Of a DNA stretch of 64,000 nt, positions 37,609 through 46,300 are shown in pieces. Numbering within the stretch: the first letter of the stretch is position 1; each line of letters starts with the position of its first letter. The translations under genes were made by a program, and so were the position numbers. The DNA comes from Zeimonas sp003577305 (GTDB taxonomy: Bacteria; Pseudomonadota; Gammaproteobacteria; Burkholderiales; Burkholderiaceae_E), in contig SZOX01000011.1 of NCBI GenBank assembly GCA_030263385.1, positions 1-64,000 of the forward strand, given 5' to 3'. The notes under the pieces are model-generated. The model was not told the origin of the DNA, ran no database searches, and saw only the letters and a list, made by a program, of their open reading frames with translations.

Positions 37609-39011
37609 CGCGCGACATCCTGAGGCTCGCCTGGCCGGTGTTCGTCGGCCAGCTGGCGGTGATGCTGAACGGCGTCGTCGACACGGTGATGGCCGGCAGG
37701 CTGTCGGCGGTCGACGTCGCCGCGATCGGCCTGGGCGCGAGCATCTACGTCAGCGTCTACATCGGGCTGATGGGAGTGCTGCTCGCGCTCAGCCCGGTGG
37801 TCGCCCAGCACTACGGCGCCGAACGCTTCGAGCAGATCGGCCTGGAGACCCGGCAGGCGGTCTGGCTGGCGCTGCTGCTGATGGTGCCCGGCTGCCTGGC
37901 GCTCGCGTGGACCGACCTGTGGCTGGCGCTCAGCGAGCCGCCGCCCGAAGTGGCCGCGGTGGCGCGGGTCTACCTTTGGGCCGCTGCGGCCGGTCTGCCC
38001 GCTGCGCTGCTCTTTCGCGTCTTTCACGCACTGTCGAATGCGGTGGCGCGCCCGAAGGCGGTGATGGCGATCAACCTCGCCGGCGCGGCGCTGAAGGTGC
38101 CGCTGAATGCGCTGTTCATGTACGGCTGGCAGCACGGCGACGCGACGCTCGTGCCGGCGCTCGGTGGCGCAGGCTGCGGCGTCGCCTCGGCCATCATCGC
38201 GTGGCTGTCGGTGCTGCTCGCACTGGGCGCGCTGCGCGCCGACCCGCTGTACCGCCGCGCGGGTCTCGTGGGCGGCGGCTGGCTGGCGCGTCCCGATCCG
38301 GCCCGGCTGCGCGCGCTGCTCGCGCTGGGCGGACCGATCGGCGCGAGCTACATGGTCGAGGTGACTTCGTTCACCTTCATGGCACTGTTTCTCGCGCGGC
38401 TGGGCGCGACCACCGCCGCGAGCCACCAGATCGCGGCCAACCTGGCGGCGCTCGCCTACATGGTGCCGCTGGCGATCGCCACCGCCACCAGCGTGCTGGT
38501 CGCCCAGTCGCTCGGCGCGGCGCAACCGGCGCAGGCGCGCGCACGCGCATGGGCCGGCATCCGCATCGCGCTCGCCTGCGCGGCAGCGATCGGCGCTGCG
38601 CTGTTCGTCGCGCGCGAACCGCTCGCCGCGCTCTACACCACCGACAGCACGCTGGTCGCGGCCGCGGCACCGCTGCTCGCGCTGGTGGCCGCGTTCCACC
38701 TGTTCGATGCGGCCCAGGCGATGTGCTCGTTCATCCTGCGCGCCTACCGGATCACCGCGCTGCCGATGCTGGTCTACGTGCTCAGCCTGTGGGGCGTCGG
38801 GCTGGGCGGCGGCTGGTGGCTGGCGTTCGGGATCGGCACCTCGGCGCGGCCCTGGGCGCCGCTGGTCGCGGGTGCGCGCGGGTTCTGGACGGCCTCGGGG
38901 CTGAGCCTCGCGCTCGCCGCCGCGGGCCTCGCGGCGATCCTGGCGCGCCTGTGGCGCCGTGCGGAAGACGATCAGTTGCGCGGCGCGATCGACAGGAACC
39001 CGTCGCGATAG
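37605..39011 (+). CDS. MATE family efflux transporter
   Basis: A 468-residue inner-membrane exporter with twelve predicted helices and the MATE pattern RLAWPVFVGQLAVMLNGVVDTVMAGRLS in helix 1-2 and ASHQIAANLAALAYMVPLAIATATSVLVAQSLGA in the second half. Related NorM proteins export cationic drugs using Na+ or H+. It starts inside the end of the glycosyltransferase gene (ATGA). Its last 40 nt overlap the end of the convergent orn gene. Confidence 0.92.
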   Translation: MTRDILRLAWPVFVGQLAVMLNGVVDTVMAGRLSAVDVAAIGLGASIYVSVYIGLMGVLLALSPVVAQHYGAERFEQIGLETRQAVWLALLLMVPGCLALAWTDLWLALSEPPPEVAAVARVYLWAAAAGLPAALLFRVFHALSNAVARPKAVMAINLAGAALKVPLNALFMYGWQHGDATLVPALGGAGCGVASAIIAWLSVLLALGALRADPLYRRAGLVGGGWLARPDPARLRALLALGGPIGASYMVEVTSFTFMALFLARLGATTAASHQIAANLAALAYMVPLAIATATSVLVAQSLGAAQPAQARARAWAGIRIALACAAAIGAALFVAREPLAALYTTDSTLVAAAAPLLALVAAFHLFDAAQAMCSFILRAYRITALPMLVYVLSLWGVGLGGGWWLAFGIGTSARPWAPLVAGARGFWTASGLSLALAAAGLAAILARLWRRAEDDQLRGAIDRNPSR

Positions 39012-39592
39012 TGACGCAGCTCGTCGATCGATTCCGCGATGTCGGCCAGTGCAGTGTGCGCGCTGCGCTTGGAGAACGCCTTCGCCACTTCGGGCCGCCA
39101 GCGTCGGCACAACTCCTTGAGCGTGCTCACGTCGAGGTTGCGGTAATGGAACCAGGCCTCGAGCCGCGGCATGTAGCGCGCCATGAAGCGCCGGTCCTGG
39201 CAGACCGAATTGCCGCACATCGGCGACTTGCCCGGTGGCACCAGCGGCGCGAGGAAGTCGAGCAGCGCCTGCTCGGCGCTCGCTTCGGTCCAGCCCGATG
39301 CCAGCACGCGCTCGACCAGCCCCGAGCGGCCGTGCGTCGCGCGGTTCCACTGGTCCATCGCATCGAGCACCGCCGCAGGCTGGCGAATCGCGATCGCCTC
39401 GCTCTGCGCGACCACGTCGAGCGACTCGTCGGTGACGACGATCGCCACCTCGATGATGCGGTCGACCCAGGGGTTCAGGCCGGTCATCTCCATGTCGACC
39501 CAGACGAGCAGCGACTCGTCGGGCGTCGCCGGCGCGGCGAAAGCGCTTGCGCTCGCGGGGGCAGCGCCGGATGGCGCAGACTGCTGTGACAT
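38972..39592 (-). CDS. orn: Oligoribonuclease
   Basis: A 206-residue 3'-5' exoribonuclease of the DEDDh family that degrades 2-5 nt RNAs, including pGpG from cyclic-di-GMP. The catalytic Asp/Glu lie in LLVWVDMEMTGLNPWVDRIIEVA, with MCGNSVCQDRRFMARYMP, DVSTLKEL and the HTALADIAESI motif. An Ala/Ser-rich extension of about 25 residues makes it longer than E. coli Orn (181). The ATG at 39592 has GGAG 10 nt upstream. Confidence 0.95.
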   Translation of the reverse strand: MSQQSAPSGAAPASASAFAAPATPDESLLVWVDMEMTGLNPWVDRIIEVAIVVTDESLDVVAQSEAIAIRQPAAVLDAMDQWNRATHGRSGLVERVLASGWTEASAEQALLDFLAPLVPPGKSPMCGNSVCQDRRFMARYMPRLEAWFHYRNLDVSTLKELCRRWRPEVAKAFSKRSAHTALADIAESIDELRHYRDGFLSIAPRN

Positions 39593-39632
39593 AATTTTTT
39601 TCTCCGCCGCCGATTCTCGCACAGCGATCGCC

Positions 39633-40892
39633 TTGACTGCCCTGGCCTTCTCCTCGATCTTCGCCACCGCGCTGCTGGTCTCGATGGCGCTGCGCCTGTG
39701 GCTGGCGACGCGACAGATCCGGCACGTGCGGCAGCGTCGCGACATCGTGCCCGGCCAATTCGCCGGTCGCGTCACGACGCAGGCACATCGCAGGGCCGCC
39801 GACTACACCGTGGCCCGCGTGCGCCTGGGCATGATCGAGGCGCTGGCCGGCGCGCTGCTGCTGCTCGCATTCACGCTGTTCGGCGGCCTGCAGTGGCTGC
39901 TCGACCTTCTCTCGGCATGGCTGCCGGCTGCGCCGTTCGCGCGCCAGATGCTGTTCGTCGTTGCGGTGGTGCTGGCCGGCGCGCTGGTCGACCTGCCGAT
40001 CGAGTGGTACCGGCACTTCGTGCTCGAGCAGCGCTTCGGCTTCAACCGCATGACGCCGCGCCTGTTCGTCGTCGACACGCTCGAGGGCGCCGCGATCGCC
40101 GCGGTGCTCGGGCTGCCGCTGCTGGCGCTGGTGCTCTGGCTGATGCGCAGCGCAGGCAGCCTGTGGTGGCTCTGGGCGTGGGGCGCCTGGGCGGCGTTCA
40201 ACCTCGGCGTGCTGCTGATCTATCCCGCGGTAATCGCGCCGGTGTTCAACCGCTTCGAACCGCTGCAGGATGCGGCGCTGCGCGCGCGCGTCGAGGCGCT
40301 GCTCGCGCGCTGCGGCTTCGCCTCGAAGGGCTTGTTCGTGATGGACGGCAGCCGCCGTTCGGCGCATGGCAACGCCTACTTCACCGGGTTCGGGCGCAGC
40401 AAGCGGATCGTCTTCTTCGACACGCTGCTGTCGCGGCTCGATGCCGACGAGATCGAGGCGGTGCTCGCGCACGAGCTCGGCCACTTCCACCATCGCCACG
40501 TGCCCCGGCGCATCGCGCTGATGCTCGCCGCGAGCCTGGCCGGCCTGTGGCTGCTCGGCTGGCTCTCGGGCCAGGGATGGTTCTACCAGGGGCTGGGCGT
40601 CACGCCCGCCGCCGGCGAGTTCGAAGCGGCCGCGCTGGTGCTGTTCCTGCTGGTGCTGCCGGTCTTCGGATTCCCGCTGCGCCCGCTCGTCAGCCGGGCC
40701 TCGCGGCAGCACGAATTCCAGGCCGACGCCTATGCCGCGACGCACGCGCGTCCCGAGAGCCTCGTCAGCGCATTGGTCAAGCTCTACGAGGACAATGCCT
40801 CGACGCTCACGCCGGATCGGCTGCACTCGGCGTTCTACGACTCGCATCCGCCTGCTTCGCTGCGGATCGGCCGCCTGCAGGAGGCGCGGTGA
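39633..40892 (+). CDS. M48 family (Ste24-type) membrane zinc metallopeptidase
   Basis: A 419-residue membrane protease like CAAX prenyl protease 1. Several N-terminal helices are followed by the zinc site HELGH in VLAHELGHFHHRHVPRR and the third-ligand Glu region in SRASRQHEFQADAYAA. The C-terminus has YDSHPPASLRIGRL, typical of the family. The start is a TTG at 39633, because homologous N-termini begin just before SIFATALL; no ATG fits. It is divergent from orn across 40 nt. The stop overlaps the pterin dehydratase start (GTGA). Confidence 0.9.
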   Translation: MTALAFSSIFATALLVSMALRLWLATRQIRHVRQRRDIVPGQFAGRVTTQAHRRAADYTVARVRLGMIEALAGALLLLAFTLFGGLQWLLDLLSAWLPAAPFARQMLFVVAVVLAGALVDLPIEWYRHFVLEQRFGFNRMTPRLFVVDTLEGAAIAAVLGLPLLALVLWLMRSAGSLWWLWAWGAWAAFNLGVLLIYPAVIAPVFNRFEPLQDAALRARVEALLARCGFASKGLFVMDGSRRSAHGNAYFTGFGRSKRIVFFDTLLSRLDADEIEAVLAHELGHFHHRHVPRRIALMLAASLAGLWLLGWLSGQGWFYQGLGVTPAAGEFEAAALVLFLLVLPVFGFPLRPLVSRASRQHEFQADAYAATHARPESLVSALVKLYEDNASTLTPDRLHSAFYDSHPPASLRIGRLQEAR

Positions 40893-41242
40893 AAGCCGCG
40901 ATCGCGCGCCGGCAGCTGCTCGCCCGCAAGTCGCGGCCGATCGCCGGCGAGCGCGCCTACACCGTCACCGAGATCGAAGCGCAACTCACCGAGCTGCCCG
41001 GCTGGAGCCTGCGCGACGGCGCGATCGAGCGCAGCTACGCGTTTCGCGACTATTACGACACGATTGCGTTCGTCAATGCGCTGGCCTGGATGGTTCACGG
41101 CGAAGACCACCATCCCGAACTGCTGGTGAGCTACAACCGCTGCACGGTGCGCTTCGGCACCCACTCGGTGGGCGGCATCTCGGGCAACGACTTCATCTGC
41201 GCGGCCAAGTGCGATGCCGTCTTCGGCCGCGGCGGGCTCTAG
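40889..41242 (+). CDS. 4a-hydroxytetrahydrobiopterin dehydratase
   Basis: A 117-residue pterin-4a-carbinolamine dehydratase. The active-site motif GEDHHPELLVSYNRCTVRFGTHSVGGISGNDF is intact (histidines at about 72-73). It recycles the pterin cofactor of aromatic hydroxylases; some family members act in molybdopterin or folate metabolism. No phenylalanine hydroxylase gene is nearby. The GTG start has a strong AGGAGG. The end overlaps rsgA by 29 nt. Confidence 0.92.
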   Translation: MKAAIARRQLLARKSRPIAGERAYTVTEIEAQLTELPGWSLRDGAIERSYAFRDYYDTIAFVNALAWMVHGEDHHPELLVSYNRCTVRFGTHSVGGISGNDFICAAKCDAVFGRGGL

Positions 41243-42137
41243 GGCGCGCGTCGCGGCCAGCTTCGGCCGCCAGTTCTACGTGCGTTCCTGCACGGGGCAA
41301 TGGGCCGAGCGCGTCGCGGTCACCCGCGGCAAGCGCACCGACGTCTGCGTCGGCGACGAAGTCGAGGTCCGGCTGATCGGCGCCGACCAGGCAGTCATCG
41401 AGTCGCTGCAGCCGCGACGCACCAGCCTGCAGCGCAGCGACCGCTGGCGCAGCAAGCTGCTGGCAGCCAACGTCGACCAGGCCGGCGTCGTCGTCGCCGG
41501 CGAGCCGCCGTTCTCCGAGGCGCTGCTCGTGCGCATGCTGATCGCGATCGAGAGCGCCGGCATCGGCGTCGCACTGATCGTCAACAAGTCCGACCTCGCC
41601 GAAGCGACCCGCGCGATCGCCGCGCGCATCGACGTCTATCGTGCGCTCGGCTACCCGATGTTCGGGCTGGCCGCACGCGCGCGGCCTGCCGAAGCGCGCG
41701 CGCAACTGCGCGACTGGCTGTCCGGGCGCACCACGCTGCTCGTCGGCCAGTCGGGGATGGGCAAGTCCACGCTGGTCAACGCGCTGGTGCCCGACGCAGC
41801 CCAGCGCACCCGGGCGATCTCGACCGCCCTGTCGAGCGGGCGCCACACGACCACCTTCAGCCGCATGTTCGAGCTTCCGGCCGGGATCGCACCCGATGCG
41901 CACATCATCGACACGCCGGGCTTCCAGAGCTTCGGACTGGCGCACCTGTCGCCGTGGCAACGCGCGCACGCGATGCGCGAGTTCGTGCCGCTGCTCGGGC
42001 GCTGCCGGTTCAACAATTGCCGGCACCGCGACGAACCGGGATGCGCGATCCGCGAGGCAGCCGAGCGCGGCGAGATCGACCCGGCGCGCTACCGCCTCTA
42101 CCTGCAGATCGAGAGCGAGACCGACCAGGGTTCGTGA
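41214..42137 (+). CDS. rsgA: Ribosome small subunit-dependent GTPase A
   Basis: A 307-residue circularly permuted GTPase acting in late 30S maturation. It has an N-terminal OB-fold, then G4 NKSD (about 123) before G1 GQSGMGKSTLVN (about 177-188), the hydrophobic catalytic loop, and G3 DTPGF. The C-terminal zinc finger is GRCRFNNCRHRDEPGCAI. It overlaps the upstream dehydratase gene, indicating coupling. Confidence 0.95.
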   Translation: MPSSAAAGSRARVAASFGRQFYVRSCTGQWAERVAVTRGKRTDVCVGDEVEVRLIGADQAVIESLQPRRTSLQRSDRWRSKLLAANVDQAGVVVAGEPPFSEALLVRMLIAIESAGIGVALIVNKSDLAEATRAIAARIDVYRALGYPMFGLAARARPAEARAQLRDWLSGRTTLLVGQSGMGKSTLVNALVPDAAQRTRAISTALSSGRHTTTFSRMFELPAGIAPDAHIIDTPGFQSFGLAHLSPWQRAHAMREFVPLLGRCRFNNCRHRDEPGCAIREAAERGEIDPARYRLYLQIESETDQGS

Positions 42138-42153
42138 ACCGGCGACACCCGGC

Positions 42154-43125
42154 TCAGCGGCCGAGCCACGCGGCAATGCTCAGCATCGCGAACAGGCTGA
42201 TCCACAACACGACCGAACGCCAGACCAGCCCGACCGAACTGCGCAGCCCGTTCGCATCCGGTTCGGCGCCCTGCCATTCGAAACCCTGCTCGCCCGAGGC
42301 CCAGCGCGCCTCGAGCGCCGGCTCGGCGACCCGCAGGCCGAGCGCACCGCCGCCCGACGCGAGCAGCAGCGCGCGCTGATCGTCGGTGGTGCCTGCGGCG
42401 ACCGCTCCACGCCAGCAATAGATCGCGTCTTCGAAGTTGCCGACGATCGCGAACCCGGCCGCCGACAGGCGCGCCGGCAGCCAGTCGATCGCCCGATAGG
42501 CGCGCAACGCGAAGTCGCCGTACGGCTCGTCGACCTTCCTGGCGCCCTCGGCGACCGCAGTCCCCCAGCGCCGCGCGAGCAACTCGGCGAGGCGGTACAG
42601 CACCGGCCCCACGGCACCGGGCAGCAGGATGTACCAGAAGAGCGGTCCGAAGACGTGCCGGTGCGCAGCCACCAGCGCATGCGCGATCGCCTGCCGGCAG
42701 ATCTCGTTGACCGGCGTCTCGCGGCGCGGCCGATCGGACAGGTCGTCGGGGTCGGACTGGTCGAGCCAGCGCTCGAGCACGCGCCGCGCGCCGTCGGTGT
42801 CGTCGCTCGCGAGCGCGACCTGGATCTCGGTGAACGCGTGACTGAACTGCCGGAAACCGATGGTGAGGTAAAGCACCCCCACGTGCACCACGAACAGCGC
42901 CACCGGGTGCAGCATCTGCGCAAGCCACTCGAGCAGGGCGACGCCGCCCACGCCGACGGCGACCACCGCAACCCAGCCGAAGACGCCGTGCTGGCGCTCG
43001 CCGGCGTCGCTCGCTGCGCGCACCAGGTCGGCCAGCCCGGCCGCCGCGCGATGCACCGGGTTGTCGCCCGACAGCGAGCGGCCCTGCTCGATCAGCAGCG
43101 CGAAGATCAGTGCGACGAATCCCAT
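42154..43125 (-). CDS. CobD/CbiB family membrane protein
   Basis: A 323-residue membrane protein similar to CobD/CbiB (adenosylcobinamide-phosphate synthase) and AmpE-like proteins. It has N-terminal VALIFALLIEQGRSL, helices at about 50-68 and 73-92, the family motif TPVNEICRQAIAHALVAAHRHVFGPLFWYILLPGAVGPVLYRLAELL, and a C-terminal helix. In betaproteobacteria this family is often outside cobalamin clusters, and no other cob genes are here, so a role in B12 synthesis is uncertain. Confidence 0.8.
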   Translation of the reverse strand: MGFVALIFALLIEQGRSLSGDNPVHRAAAGLADLVRAASDAGERQHGVFGWVAVVAVGVGGVALLEWLAQMLHPVALFVVHVGVLYLTIGFRQFSHAFTEIQVALASDDTDGARRVLERWLDQSDPDDLSDRPRRETPVNEICRQAIAHALVAAHRHVFGPLFWYILLPGAVGPVLYRLAELLARRWGTAVAEGARKVDEPYGDFALRAYRAIDWLPARLSAAGFAIVGNFEDAIYCWRGAVAAGTTDDQRALLLASGGGALGLRVAEPALEARWASGEQGFEWQGAEPDANGLRSSVGLVWRSVVLWISLFAMLSIAAWLGR

Positions 43126-43144
43126 CGGGTTGCGGGCCGCCCGG

Positions 43145-43885
43145 TCAGGCCGACAGCAGGCGATACAGGTTTCGCAGCATGGCCGCCGTCGCGCCCCAGA
43201 TGAAGTGTTCGTCGGAGGCGCCGGGCGGCCGGTACGGCATCGCGAAAAAACTGCGCTCGATCGCCGCCAGGCGCAGGCTGCGGCGCTGGTGATGACGCGG
43301 GTCCATCAGGAAAGCGAGCGGCACTTCGAACACCTGCGCGACTTCCTGCGGGTCGGGCCGCGGATCGAAGCCCGGCGCCACGAGCCCGACCACCGGGGTC
43401 ACGCGAAAACCGGTGCCGGTGAGGTATTCGGGCAGCCGTCCGATCACCTCGACGCGTGCGGGCTCGAGCCCCACCTCCTCACGGGCTTCGCGCAACGCGG
43501 CGTCGACCGGCGACGGGTCGCCGGCCTCGACGCGACCGCCGGGAAACGCGACCTGGCCCGAGTGATGCCGCAGGTGCAGCGTTCGCTGCGTGAGCAGCAC
43601 CGTGGTTCCGCTGGCGTGCGCGACGATCGGCACCAGCACCGCGGCGTCGCGCGGCGCGGCCCGGTCGAAGCGGAACCGGTCGTCGGTCTGCTCGGGCTGC
43701 CAGGACGGCGGGCGCGCGAAGCGCACGCGCAGCGCCTCGGGGGACAGGCGCTCGGGCCGCACCGCGGGCAAGGTCTCGTCGGTCGCGGTGATCGGCATCT
43801 CGCGCGGATCGAACCACGGCAGTGGCGTCCACGCGTCGGTGCAAGCGGCCGGACCGCTGGCGCGGTCGTTCGACTTCATGTCCAT
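43145..43885 (-). CDS. Nudix hydrolase, CoA pyrophosphatase-like
   Basis: A 246-residue hydrolase. The Nudix box is complete: GGRVEAGDPSPVDAALREAREEVGL (about 137-161), preceded by LLTQRTLHLRHHSGQVAFPGG, the NuCoA motif of NudL/YeaB-type CoA diphosphatases. The start is ambiguous: ATG 43885 is chosen, with ATG 43879 and TTG 43900 as alternatives. No good ribosome-binding site is seen. The start lies a few nt after the terminator of the rpsP-rplS operon, 19 nt before the CobD/CbiB-like gene. Confidence 0.85.
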   Translation of the reverse strand: MDMKSNDRASGPAACTDAWTPLPWFDPREMPITATDETLPAVRPERLSPEALRVRFARPPSWQPEQTDDRFRFDRAAPRDAAVLVPIVAHASGTTVLLTQRTLHLRHHSGQVAFPGGRVEAGDPSPVDAALREAREEVGLEPARVEVIGRLPEYLTGTGFRVTPVVGLVAPGFDPRPDPQEVAQVFEVPLAFLMDPRHHQRRSLRLAAIERSFFAMPYRPPGASDEHFIWGATAAMLRNLYRLLSA

Positions 43886-43891
43886 GCCCGC

Positions 43892-43922
43892 AAAATACAA
43901 CAGGGCGCCCTCGAGCGCCCTG
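43892..43922 (-). terminator. Rho-independent terminator of the rpsP-rimM-trmD-rplS operon
   Basis: CAGGGCGC-TCGAGG-GCGCCCTG (8-bp stem, 43901-43922), followed on the minus strand by TTGTATTTT. It lies about 80 nt downstream of the rplS stop and directly before the Nudix start codon. Confidence 0.7.
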
Positions 43923-44004
43923 CAGTGCCGCAGCCGCGGCGTTGCGGCCCCGCAACCCGTTGCCGGCGCGACTGCGCAGGATCGGTCCGGTTGGCGCCGG
44001 TCGG

Positions 44005-44394
44005 TCAGGCGCCGGCTGCTCCGCCGGCGCGCGCGGCCTTGCCCGGGAGTTTCTCCTTGATCCGCGCCGACTTGCCCGAGCGCTGGCGCAGGTAGTAGAG
44101 CTTGGCACGGCGGACGTCGCCGCGGCGCTTGACCTCGATGTTCGCGATCAGCGGCGAGTACAGCTGGAAAGTGCGCTCGACCCCTTCGCCGGACGAGATC
44201 TTGCGCACGATGAACGACGAGTTCAGCCCGCGGTTGCGCCGCGCGATGACCACACCCTCGTAGGCCTGGACCCGCTTGCGGGTGCCTTCGACCACGTTCA
44301 CGCTGACCACGACGGTGTCGCCGGGCGCGAAATCGGGAATGCTCTTGCCGAGGCGGGAAATCTCTTCCTGCTCGAGTTGCTGGATCAGATCCAT
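44005..44394 (-). CDS. rplS: 50S ribosomal protein L19
   Basis: A 129-residue protein with the L19 core PDFAPGDTVVVSVNVVEGTRKRVQAYEGVVIARRNRGLNSSFIVRKIS and GVERTFQLYSPLIANIEVKRRGDVRRAKLYYLR. It ends in a short Ala/Gly tail. The ATG at 44394 has AGGAG 8 nt upstream. It is the last gene of the ribosomal operon. Confidence 0.97.
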   Translation of the reverse strand: MDLIQQLEQEEISRLGKSIPDFAPGDTVVVSVNVVEGTRKRVQAYEGVVIARRNRGLNSSFIVRKISSGEGVERTFQLYSPLIANIEVKRRGDVRRAKLYYLRQRSGKSARIKEKLPGKAARAGGAAGA

Positions 44395-44571
44395 GCCGGA
44401 TGCTCCTGAGTCCATCGTGCGCCGGTCGTCATTGTCCGGACCGCTGTGGCCCGGGCCGCCGTTGCCAGGACAGTCGCGAGAGCGTCGCGACCGGCGCCCG
44501 GGCAAGCGCCGTTCCGGTGTTTCGCCGGGCAGAGGATGGGGTTGACGCGGAATTCCGCAAAGCTTTGCATT

Positions 44572-45378
44572 TTAAGCTTTTTTGGGCTCGCCCGGCAAAC
44601 CGGGCGACGTGTCGCGCGGCTGCGCACGCAACGCGTCGAGCACGCGCTCGTCGTCGGCGCTCAGCCGGCCCTGCTCGCGGGCGCGGGCGAGCAGCTCCGG
44701 GCGCCGCAGCAGCGTCGCGCGCAATGCCTGCTCGCGCCGCCAGCGCGCGATGCGCGCGTGGTGCCCGGACAGCAGCACTTCGGGCACCGGCACGCCTTCG
44801 AACACCTCGGGCCGCGTGTAATGCGGGCAGTCGAGCAGGCCGTCGGCGAACGAGTCGCAAGCCGCCGAGCGCGGATCGTTCATCGCGCCCGGCAGCTGGC
44901 GCACCACCGCGTCGATCAGCATCATGGCCGGCAATTCGCCGCCGGAGACGACGAAATCGCCGATCGCGATCTCCTCGTCCACGTAGCGGTCGAGCAGGCG
45001 CTGGTCGATCGCCTCGTAGCGCCCGGCCACCAGGATCGCACCCGTGCCGGCGGCGAACTCGCGCACGCGCCGGTCGTCCAGCGGCCTGCCCTGCGGCGAC
45101 AGCACGATCACCCGACGCTCTCCGGGCAGCTCGCGCCGCGCCGCCGCGATCGCGTCGGCCAGCGGCTGGGCGAGCATCACCATGCCCGGCCCGCCGCCGT
45201 AGGGCCGGTCGTCGACGCTGCGGTAGGCATCGGTGGCGAAGTCGCGCGGATTCCAGCAGCGCAGCGACCACAGGCCGCGCTCGTACGCGCGCCCGGTGAT
45301 GCCGTAGCGGGTGACCGCCTCGAACATGTCGGCGAACAGCGTGATCACGTCGAAACGCATCGACCGCAGCCCGCTCAC
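44572..45378 (-). CDS. trmD: tRNA (guanine-N1)-methyltransferase
   Basis: A 268-residue SPOUT enzyme making m1G37. It has MRFDVITLFADMFEAVTRYGI near the N-terminus, DDRPYGGGPGMVML, VIVLSPQGRPLDD, the knot region AGRYEAIDQRLLDRYVDEEIAIGDFVVSGGELPAM and SGHHARIARWRREQAL. The GTG at 45378 overlaps the rimM stop (GTGA) and has GGGAGG just upstream. The internal ATG at 45360 lacks a ribosome-binding site. Confidence 0.94.
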   Translation of the reverse strand: MSGLRSMRFDVITLFADMFEAVTRYGITGRAYERGLWSLRCWNPRDFATDAYRSVDDRPYGGGPGMVMLAQPLADAIAAARRELPGERRVIVLSPQGRPLDDRRVREFAAGTGAILVAGRYEAIDQRLLDRYVDEEIAIGDFVVSGGELPAMMLIDAVVRQLPGAMNDPRSAACDSFADGLLDCPHYTRPEVFEGVPVPEVLLSGHHARIARWRREQALRATLLRRPELLARAREQGRLSADDERVLDALRAQPRDTSPGLPGEPKKA

Positions 45379-45968
45379 GCGTCCTCCCAGTAATCGGGTT
45401 GCCAATCGGCGACGATCCGCCGCCCGGCGAGATCGGCCTCGACGATGTACGCCGGCACGAGGGGGATCAACCGCGCGGGCGCCCCGGGGGGCGCCTTGCC
45501 GGGCGGCTCGAGCCGCAGGACCGGGTCGGCGCCGTATTCCTCGACCGCCGCCACCACGCCGAGCAGTTCGCCCGCCCGATTGCGGACGCTGCAGCCGATC
45601 AGGTCGATCCAGTAGACCTCGTCGGGCGCCGCGCGGGGAAATGCTGAACGGCTCACCAGGACTTCGCAGCCCTCGAGCGCCTGGGCGCGCTCGCGATCGT
45701 CCAGGCCGGCGGCCCTGGCGACGATGACGCCGCCGTGAACGCGCGCCTGTTCGATCTCGAGCAGGCGGCAGATGCCCGGCCCGCGCAGCCACCAGCGGGG
45801 CTGGCCGGTCAGGATCGAATCACGGGGATCGTTGAACGGAACGATGCGCAACCAGCCGCGCACCCCCCAGGCTCCTGCCACCCTGCCGAGCGCGACCGCG
45901 TCGGCAGGCAGCTCGGCCGGCGCGGCGCTCGATGCCCCGGGCGGGGCGGCGCGTCGGGGCCGGTTCAG
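45375..45968 (-). CDS. rimM: Ribosome maturation factor RimM, probable CTG start
   Basis: A 16S rRNA processing factor with an N-terminal RimM barrel (GRVAGAWGVRGWLRIVPF) and a C-terminal PRC-barrel (VYWIDLIGCSV...LIPLVPAYIVEADLAGRRIVADW). The only standard start codon in frame (GTG 45881) would remove the first beta strand, DAVALGRVAG. The frame is open up to a TGA at 45980-45978 and offers no ATG, GTG or TTG. A CTG at 45968 has a GAGGTG Shine-Dalgarno 5 nt upstream and gives 197 residues with an Ala/Pro-rich lead-in (E. coli RimM is 182). I take the CTG as the likely start. Confidence 0.8.
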   Translation of the reverse strand: MNRPRRAAPPGASSAAPAELPADAVALGRVAGAWGVRGWLRIVPFNDPRDSILTGQPRWWLRGPGICRLLEIEQARVHGGVIVARAAGLDDRERAQALEGCEVLVSRSAFPRAAPDEVYWIDLIGCSVRNRAGELLGVVAAVEEYGADPVLRLEPPGKAPPGAPARLIPLVPAYIVEADLAGRRIVADWQPDYWEDA

Positions 45969-46003
45969 CGGCGCACCTCACGAGGCCGCCGCCCGGGCGG
46001 CCC

Positions 46004-46264
46004 TCAGGCAGCGGCCGCTTGCGCGGCCGCCTGCTGCTTGAACAGACGCGCGACGGTGGGCGAGAGCTCGGCGCCCTGCTGCTTCCAGAACGCGACGCGT
46101 TCGGCCGAGAGTCTCAGGCCGACCTCGTTGTCCGCGGCGATCGGGTTGTAGTAGCCGAGGCGCTCGATGAACTGGCCGTCGCGGCGGCTCTGCTTGTGCG
46201 CGGCGACGATGTGATAGAACGGCCGCTTCTTGGCGCCGCCGCGAGTCAGTCGGATGACGACCAT
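46004..46264 (-). CDS. rpsP: 30S ribosomal protein S16
   Basis: An 86-residue protein: MVVIRLTRGGAKKRPFYHIVAAHKQSRRDGQFIERLGYYNP, then LRLSAERVAFWKQQGAELSPTVARLFKQ, with a short Ala-rich end. It is the first gene of rpsP-rimM-trmD-rplS, in the order conserved across proteobacteria. Confidence 0.97.
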   Translation of the reverse strand: MVVIRLTRGGAKKRPFYHIVAAHKQSRRDGQFIERLGYYNPIAADNEVGLRLSAERVAFWKQQGAELSPTVARLFKQQAAAQAAAA

Positions 46265-46300
46265 GCCGGTGTCCTTGGGTCGGTAATCGGAAAACTCGTA

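Noticed and set aside
37404..40847. A 1147-residue minus-strand ORF crossing four genes
   Set aside because: It is antisense to the MATE and M48 genes and out of frame with orn. Gln/Arg/His-rich with no motif.
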